From Cantharellus purpuraceus (lineage: Eukaryota > Basidiomycota > Agaricomycetes > Cantharellales > Hydnaceae), in assembly GCA_025174535.1 (NCBI GenBank), contig JALBUN010000047.1, positions 1,074,675 to 1,138,674 of the forward strand: 64,000 nucleotides of DNA, written 5' to 3'. A program made the translations under genes and the position numbers. The first letter of the stretch is position 1. Each line of letters opens with the position of its first letter. This document shows, in pieces, positions 57,638 to 64,000 of this stretch. The notes beneath the pieces were generated by a model. It was given only the letters and a program-made list of their open reading frames with translations, made no database searches and was not told the DNA's origin.

Positions 57638-59825
57638 CTAGGTCAAAAACACCATCTCACTCAGCCTCCGCACCTCTGGATCCTGGATATCGTTCGCCTC
57701 CAACAAGATACTCCCCCGGGTATGCATCGTGGGGCTGACACCCTGTCTGCGCGGGCGCGGGCGTGCAGCGGGGATGTGAGCATCGCTGGGGCAGGTTGAA
57801 GTCGGCGAGGTGGGCAGCGGGGGGAGGGAGGAGGTGGGCGATGCAGGGAGCGGCGAGAGGAACCCGAATGAGCGGCGCCGTGTCGAGGTAGACACCGGGT
57901 CGGCGAATGTGGCTGCGCGCGGGCGCAGGGTGGGCTGTAAAAGCGTGGAGGCAAACGTGTCAAGGACGATCGCAACGGCATCGAATAAACTCACGGCTTT
58001 GACGCCATCGCCCTCCTTGCCCCTCCGCCGCCCGAACAAGCTTATCTGTCTCCCCATCTTCGTGAGGCTACCCTTTCTCGCATTTTCACCCCCCCCAGCT
58101 TCCTTCCCAACCCCAAGCCCGACACCACGCGCACGCACTCTCTCCTCCGCCTCCAACGCCATCCGCTCCACCTCGGGCAACACATTGTCCACATCATCAT
58201 CCGCCATGACAGCCCCCCGCCACATTTCCAACCCCACACTGTCCGGCCCCTCCTCCTCGTCAATCCCCCCAAAGCCGCTCCCAAAGCGCTTCCCCGACAC
58301 GACCCCGCGTGACCCGCCCGACGGCGAGTGTGACGACTGCGAGTGTGACTGCGACAGCGAATGGTCCAGCGACGAGCTCGTCGTCGGACTCTCCGGCGTC
58401 GCAAGCCACCGATTCACCTTGATCTCTGACGCCCGCCGCTCCTCCTCCTCCTCATCCTCGTCCTCGTCCTCGTCCTCATTCCCCTCCGCCGTGTCAGACA
58501 GACGTCTTCCTGCGGACACCGGCGCCGCACGCTCGCGCTCCTCATCGGCACGCGACGCACGGGTGTCTCTCCTCTTCACGGGCGGAGCATGGGGTGGAAG
58601 CGGAAAGTACAGCTCAGGCTTGGCGCGCGAGGAAACAGCTGATGGAGAGGGTGACGGATGCCGCGGAGATGCTGCCTCGGCAAACAGTGATGGACGTGGA
58701 GACGCGGGGACGGTCTGTTGTGGCACTCTGGGGGTCGATGGTTGCCGGGGAGACGGAGGCGGAAGCGGCCCCGTGGACGCGGCGGGGGACGTCGGCTGGC
58801 GGGAGGACGGGGTGGGGGACGGGGGAAGCCGCGAGGACGGGGCGGGGGAGGGCGGCTGGCGCAAGGATGGCTGCGTCGACGACGTCGGTGTTCCAGCCGT
58901 CTCCGGCCTCGGGGAAGGGGGCAGGGGAACGCCGGACGGGGTTAGAAGGCCGGGACTGCTGCCGTGGGACACATCTACTTTGATTGATGCGGGTCGGCGG
59001 CGACTTTTGGTGTGCGTGGAGGTGGGCGTGGGGAGTGTGGATGCGGGTGCGGCAGACCGATCAGTGCTGATGGGCGCCAGAGCCTTGTTGGGCACCGTGG
59101 CGGACCGACGAGGAGCAGCGCCAACATCGTCCACGACGGAGGAACGTCGGGGAGAATGGAGGCTCGTGCGAGAGCGGGTGAGACGGTCAGCGATACGTCT
59201 GAAAAACGAACGCTTCTTCTGCAGGGCCGGACCCTGGCCAGGCGTGCTGGGGCAGCATATGTCAGTGAAACAGACGCCAAGCGCATGGACTGGCTCACCG
59301 ACTGGTGCTCACGCGTGCCTGCGCACCGCCAGCATGGCGCTGGACAGCTCGCGTACGGGGCGCACCAGCGTCGTCTGGCGTTGTGCTGTCCGGGGAAGGA
59401 GAGCGTCTGGCGGGAAGCGGGGGCGTGTCGTCCTGCGGGGGGTGTGCACGGTGGAGCGAGAAGCGGGAGGAGAGCGAGCGACGTGTGGACGGCGGCTTGG
59501 AGACGGTGGAGCGACGTGCCGGTGCGTCTGCGGCGGCGGGTGCTGGCGGCGACGGGGCGGGATGGGGCTTGCGAGGGGCCTTGACGGGCCACACGGCGGC
59601 GTCCGTAATCACCTGCGACTGGGGTCGTGCGGGCCACTGGGGCGCAGCACGGGACGGCTGCGGGCGGGGACGTGGGTCTGCGGGGTGGGGGAGGTCGCGA
59701 GGCTGGCCACGGGCGAGGGTGCGTGTGCTGACACGGAGCGAGTCGTGGGATGAGGAGGCGAGGGAGGTGGGGGTGGGTGGGGGCGGCATGGAGGGCGGGG
59801 GACCTGGTGGAGAGAGGGCAGACAT
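57638..59825 (-). CDS. Pro/Ser-rich protein of unknown function
   Basis: No family recognised. Exon 1 (ATG 59825) is Pro/Ser/Arg-rich (MSALSPPGPPPSMPPPPTPT). A splice near 59240-59300 leads to a basic block KKRSFFRRIADRLTRSRTS that may contact membranes or nucleic acid. A long exon to 57638 is mostly disordered Pro/Ser with an acidic run (DEDEDEDEEEEE, about 58440-58480). More ordered parts are GLEMWRGAVMADDDVDNVLP, RMALEAEERVRARG, LFDAVAIVLDTFASTL and the terminal NDIQDPEVRRLSEMVFLT, which look conserved in style. The region is very GC-rich. The opposite strand has a 647-codon open frame that I regard as a compositional shadow. Probably about 680-700 aa. Confidence 0.62.
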
Positions 59826-61070
59826 GGCAGCAGGAAAGAGGTGCGTGAATTAAGCAGCTAGTCTGGGGTATCGGATCACCTCACGTGTCCTTGCACGTCA
59901 TCACCCCACTGCGCAAACATTTGATCGCTTCCCGTCCACTCTCCGCCAGTTAAACGCCGTGCACCAGATTCGGACCCCAGCCGAACTCCATCAACGGCCC
60001 CCGCAGTGCATGTCGCTCGCACCTGTGAACTAGCTTGCGCACATCCTTATGGGGCAGAGAAGCACCTCGCCTGGTCATGTGTGCCATAGTCACCTGCACA
60101 CGTGCCTGAAAAACTCGTAATGGGCCAGCCATCGCGTCACTTTATTGCGGCTCCGGCGACGAAAACCCTGATTTTCTGCCGTGATTCGATCTCATGAGCA
60201 TGTCGTGCCCAACTTGCTTGCTGCACTCTGCCTGCCGTCGCCACTCCCCCTTATCCCCACAACGATCATTTCATAAGGAAACACGATATTACACAGTGCA
60301 TAGTGTCTCCACTCGGAGGCGGTGCGTTGCCCTTGTAATCTCCATGCCCAATATATATTTCGATAAAGGGAACGTTATATGAGACGTTCGAATTGCCTAG
60401 GACGGACTTCCTTGCCAGATCCGAATGCGAACCTAGGTCGGCCGCCGCTCCGGATACAACGTGTGCGTGTGGATAGGTAGTCTTGCATGGCAGTACCTAA
60501 TTTGAATGTGTCCCAGTCGCTCCGCTCAAGAATAGGTCGAATATCACACGATCTACATGCTTTAGTAGTCAAAACGCAACGGTCCTATAGGGTGCATCTG
60601 TTGCCAAGTTCGAGCGAACCAACCACCTTGCTTAACTCAACACTCGGTCATACCGGCGAGCCCCCCGACCTAATAAGGCAGTTCCTCAAAAGGCTGGGTG
60701 CATACGATGGCGCGTCAAACGGTGCAAGTGGCTTGAGCCTTGCTTGACGCTTGAGAGACACCACACAAGACATGCTACGTCGCGTAGCCAGCGAGCGATA
60801 CAGCCGTATGCATATCAGAAAAGAAGACGAAAAGAATCATTAAATCTATTTTCTGGACGCAAATTTTACACATTTTTAAATAGTAAGTTTTTATTTGATA
60901 TATTATATAATAAATATATCATATCCGGAGGGTTAAAACTAGCTTACCTACGAGGTATGGACCGTTGCGAGCCCTCTCGGCTGCAGAAGCCTTGGTAGAC
61001 GGTGTCGATGAAGACAACGGGCTTGCAAACCAAGGCTCAGCATGAAATGGTCAACTAGAATTATGAATGC
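59826..61070. other. Intergenic with an AT-rich block
   Basis: 59826-60850 has only short frames. 60850-60930 is very AT-rich (AAATTTTACACATTTTTAAA and TATATTATATAATAAATATA-like runs), which could be a terminator or nucleosome-free zone. A minus-strand frame at about 60927-61014 (LSSSTPSTKASAAERA...) could be a last exon of the ThuA gene if the donor at 61071 is used. Confidence 0.4.
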
Positions 61071-62399
61071 TCACCTCGATGCTGTCCCAGAGACGGTCGA
61101 ATTCCCTCTATTCGAGGACGCCAAATCGGAATTGCCGACCTTTGCACTGGTGTTGAATGCCCGTGTTGTATTCGATCCCAGGGCCCACGTGAGTCCTCCC
61201 ATGACGTGCGCCATGAATGTGCTATCCTACGGCCGTCCAATTCAATCCATCTCACCACTGTCGTCTATCATCTATGCTCACCTCCCATGTCTGGTTCATG
61301 TGCCCGAGACTAGTGTACCAGCTACGTCCAATGGGCCCAGAAACATTAGCACTGGCGCCTGCTCCGTGCTCCTGATACCAAGCTGCATCACGATGCGAGT
61401 TGGCAGAACACGTGAATAAATGTGCAGCCTGGCAGCTCCAGATTACCTTTTGGACTAGGAGAGCCCTCCTCAGCGTCTGGTGCAGTCTGGTCTTTCATTC
61501 AATAATTCAGCGCATGCAGAGCACTGAAATTTGGACATTATGAAACTACCGTCGAAGGTGGAAGGATCGGCGGAGAGAAGCACCACTGCGCCAACAGTGC
61601 GGGGGTCGCTCTTGAAGTGATACCTTTAAGAGGTAGATAAATTAGTCCCTCTTGGACTTCGAGAGGTCAATGAAAGAGACGTGTTGTACATTTCATCTTG
61701 TACGGCCCAGCGCTGTGGCAGCATGCTTGTGCTAGGGTGGGAAGAATCGAGGACGGTGACGGTCTAGAGAAGTACTAGAGTCTGAGACATGGCTGGGAAG
61801 GGTGGAAGGAAACGGACTGCGTTCTGTAAATTTGCATGGTCACGAAAGTGAGCTCCTGAAACGTTTGATTAGCAAGCCTTCATAGGCACGTCTAGAAATC
61901 CACCTAATTCGCTCTGGAAGAAACTGTTATTTCGCAAGCAATCCGAGGCTGCATGTATGCCAACAAAATTGCCTCCCAGATTCACCCAATTCTGGAAAGC
62001 TTGAATGCCAGGATCGTCCAAGACTGATCACACAGACAATGTGTTAGCGGCCAGCAGGATTAAACACGGACACTCACCTTGTCCTGTGTTGCTCAGGAAT
62101 ATTATAGCATCGTATTGGCTGAGGTTGGAATCCGTAAAGAGCATTGGGTCCTCAGTAGTGTCAAACTGGATATTATGCGACGATGACTGTTGCTCGAGTG
62201 CATGTATGGCGGTGGGGATGGAATCATGTCGGAAACTGCACTCTCCAAGCGTCAGATCGCCAAGAGCATGCGACAGGGGAGCTCACTCGACGGTTCTGGA
62301 AAATATGAGCACTTTGGCGGTCCCCGGCGTCGTCTGAGACTGAGACAGTATGGCCAGCAGCGTGATGAAGGTGGCAAAGAGCAAAACGTGCCGTGACAT
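61071..62399 (-). CDS. Secreted ThuA-domain protein
   Basis: ThuA (trehalose-utilization) domain, a class I glutamine-amidotransferase-like fold; its reaction is unknown, and it is often found with sugar metabolism. The ATG at 62399 gives a signal peptide, MSRHVLLFATFITLLAILSQ. The mature part begins with AKVLIFSRTVDFRHDSIPT across a short intron near 62230-62291. Next are YDAIIFLSNTGQ (about 62095-62130), FQNWVNLGGNFVGIHAASDC (about 61950-62005), GAHFRDHANLQ (about 61850-61880) and VLDSSHPSTSMLPQRWAVQD (about 61700-61770). Then FKSDPRTVGAVVLL, AAWYQEHGAG, GRSWYTSLGHMNQTWE (about 61290-61340) and FMAHVMGGLTWALG (about 61170-61210) complete the domain. The Ser/Thr/Asn-rich tail stops at TGA 61071, unless the AG/GTGAGC donor there is spliced to a further exon near 61010. 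The HAASD and GHMNQTW motifs are intact. Confidence 0.85.
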
Positions 62400-62620
62400 G
62401 GTGAAGCAGACAGACGACATCTCCTGAGGAGGTTGAAAGGAGTGTTTGAAGACCAGGCGAGGGCTGCAAGTGTAGTCTGTGGATTACTGTATATGCCCGA
62501 TATTTTTACATCGCCATCAGAGCAATTGCGTCACATGTCAAAGCAATCACTATTTTTATCCATATGTATATTCAAATGCAGGAAACAAGTTACAGATACA
62601 ACCAGCTACAGGCGTCGAGT
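62400..62620. promoter_or_regulatory. Promoter of the ThuA gene / 3' flank of SDE2
   Basis: 221 bp between two minus-strand genes. CATATGTATATT near 62560 could be a TATA-like element; otherwise nothing. Confidence 0.3.
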
Positions 62621-63393
62621 CTATACAGCTACAGCTGTGGTTTTCTCACTCGGCTGATGTGATAACTTTGCTTTCTTCTTTTTCTTCAAAAGGCCTGAAG
62701 AGAAACATATCAAAAGACAGTACGATTCGTAGGAATGGAAGAAAATACCTGCAGCAACTGCGCTCTTGACAGAATCCACAATTTCCCGGCTCTGCTCCAA
62801 ATATTCCGTATCATCGAAACGACGTTTGGCACCGGCTGGCTGGTCCCCGTTGCTGCCCTTGGACGACGGACCCTCAATGCCCAACTGGCGTTCCAAGGCC
62901 TCAATCTTTGCCCTTCGTGCCTCACTTGCAGCTTTCTTACGTTCAGGTTCTGATTCGAGATAGGCAGCGAGTCTGTTAGTTGAAAGTCAGATGAGCAGTA
63001 TGATAGATCAGTCAGGGGAACCTACTTTTTCGCCTCCTTGACGGTGCTTAATCGCCGGCCACTGAGATCTCTGCAAGAGTCATTGTTACTTGTCTTTTGG
63101 CTGCTCATGCGCCCTCCGGCCGCGCGCAGTTGAGACCCAAAGCCACCCTTTCCACCAAGGAGACTAGGTGTAACGCGGAGAGAAACATGACGTGCATGGA
63201 GATCGGAAAGAGTAGTGTAAGGCTGTGGAGCAGGTCCAGAAGGGAGGGAGACATGCAGGTTATAAGGATCAGGGAAGGAGGCGAACCGACTTGCGAGGAG
63301 GGTTGGTATAGATGATATAAACGTATCGCACGGTAGGGATAGAGCCACCGTTGGGAACGGATGGAACGAAGTGACAAGGACACAAATCGACAT
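62621..63393 (-). CDS. SDE2: Sde2, ubiquitin-like precursor of a splicing / genome-maintenance factor
   Basis: Sde2 is made with an N-terminal ubiquitin-like fold that is cut after Gly-Gly; the remaining part acts in the spliceosome and in telomere and replication stability (family knowledge). The ATG at 63393 starts about 80 residues of ubiquitin-like sequence. LLGGKGGFGSQLRAAGG follows at residues 78-94, with the cleavage point expected between Gly81 and Lys82. The family signature CRDLSGRRLSTVKEAKK is at about residue 107. A 51-nt intron (about 62970-63021) joins to LAAYLESEPERKKAASEARR, a helical basic region, then RRFDDTEYLEQSREIVDSVK. A last intron near 62696-62749 leads to LLKKKKKAKLS and the stop at 62621. 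The product is about 230 aa, short but complete. Confidence 0.88.
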
Positions 63394-64000
63394 GGCGGTG
63401 GCCCAGTTACAGGTTTGTATTACATAATATGAGCGCTAATTTACTTCTGTTGGAGCGGTTACAAGAGAGACTAGGTGTGTCAGAGCACGGGTCAGAGTTG
63501 TTGATGTTGTTGAAAACAAGCCCATTCGCTCGAAATAACGCGTGTAAAAATAGTTGAAGGGCGCAGCAGTAGTATAATTGTATATCCGAAACATGTACAT
63601 AGGGGTCGAAGAACTTGTCTACTGCGCTTATAACCTCAGACTACAGTTGAGGCAACGGCACTAGCTACCTAGTCTACCGGATACTCTTTGTCAATATGGG
63701 GAAGAGGGGCACTTGGCCGGCGCTCATATAATCCGGCCGGCCTGAGTGCCTCGCATGCGGGATAGTGGGGCCGAAGACTCCACCATAATTTCCACATTTG
63801 CAGAGCAAATGGACAGTCGAGGCCCTGGATTGAAAATGGTTGAAGAATTCAATGTGATTCTGTCTTGAATTGTGGACAGATATGATAGAAGAACATGAAT
63901 CAAAAGAAAAACTGATGAACAGAGGAAGAATCTCCTTGCACTTGCAGAAATGCTTGTGAAGACCATCTACCTTAGACCATGCAAGTGCCCATAAGAAGAA
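63394..64000. other. Intergenic to window end
   Basis: SDE2 promoter on the left. An 80-codon minus frame at 63724-63966 with one hydrophobic stretch (FFLCSSVFLLIHVLLSYL) has no further support. Nothing else recognised. Confidence 0.35.

Noticed and set aside
57810..59753. 647-codon plus-strand open frame
   Set aside because: It is exactly antisense to the Pro/Ser-rich minus gene, consists of Ser/Gly/Arg/Asp low-complexity sequence, and is explained by GC-rich codon bias on the other strand. The minus strand has better splice continuity and ordered motifs.
1..64000. tRNA or rRNA genes
   Set aside because: Scanning by eye for B-box-like GGTTCGANTCC and cloverleaf arms gave no convincing hit; a covariance search would be decisive.

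Overview
This is eukaryotic nuclear DNA from a filamentous fungus, most likely an agaricomycete basidiomycete. Genes are packed on both strands and cut by many short introns (about 45-60 nt, GT...AG). The set is purely eukaryotic: clathrin light chain, TRAPPC11, Spt7, Cdh1 and Sde2. The retroelements look like those of Rhizoctonia-type genomes, but I cannot fix the species from sequence alone. All exon joins given here were read by eye from frame continuity and splice consensus.

Layout. At 1-3.9 kb, minus strand, is a gene running off the left edge. It fuses a RecB/Cas4-type Fe-S nuclease to a superfamily-1 helicase. A small orphan gene (4.5-5.2 kb, plus) follows, then an HSL-type alpha/beta hydrolase (5.4-9.2 kb, minus). 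Clathrin light chain (10.1-11.2 kb, minus) and a mitochondrial-type ABC half-transporter (11.5-14.7 kb, plus) diverge from a 257-bp region. Two small unknown genes come next (15.0-16.2 and 16.6-17.3 kb, plus). After them are TRAPPC11 (17.6-22.5 kb, minus), a membrane-anchored DUF3445 / heme-dependent N-demethylase-like protein (22.9-24.5 kb, minus) and a PTRHD1-like peptidyl-tRNA hydrolase domain protein (24.8-25.5 kb, plus). A 166-bp near-perfect palindrome lies at 25.93-26.09 kb. A three-exon metallothionein, whose exons are too short to show as open frames, lies at 27.19-27.48 kb. A four-RRM protein of the fission-yeast Nrd1/Msa2 type lies at 30.0-32.3 kb.

From 33.5 to about 49 kb the DNA is a nest of decayed Ty3/gypsy chromovirus copies in both orientations. 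It holds two broken gag-pol bodies, an integrase C-terminus with chromodomain, several LTRs and LTR pieces, and a solo LTR with a perfect 5-bp target duplication. It also holds an LTR with a large 12-bp G-rich minisatellite, a 73-bp triplication in gag, and a 906-bp inverted repeat with a 255-bp spacer. Unassigned repeats lie at 46-48 kb.

Unique sequence resumes with Cdh1/Fizzy-related (49.9-52.0 kb, plus) and the SAGA subunit Spt7 (53.2-56.7 kb, minus). Then come a Pro/Ser-rich unknown (57.6-59.8 kb, minus), a secreted ThuA-domain protein (61.1-62.4 kb, minus) and Sde2 (62.6-63.4 kb, minus).

The genes form no pathway or operon; this is ordinary housekeeping gene content interrupted by a retroelement graveyard. 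The items most worth a second look are the nuclease-helicase fusion, the two hairpin-forming inverted repeats, the metallothionein with a competing splice acceptor, and the G-rich LTR minisatellite.
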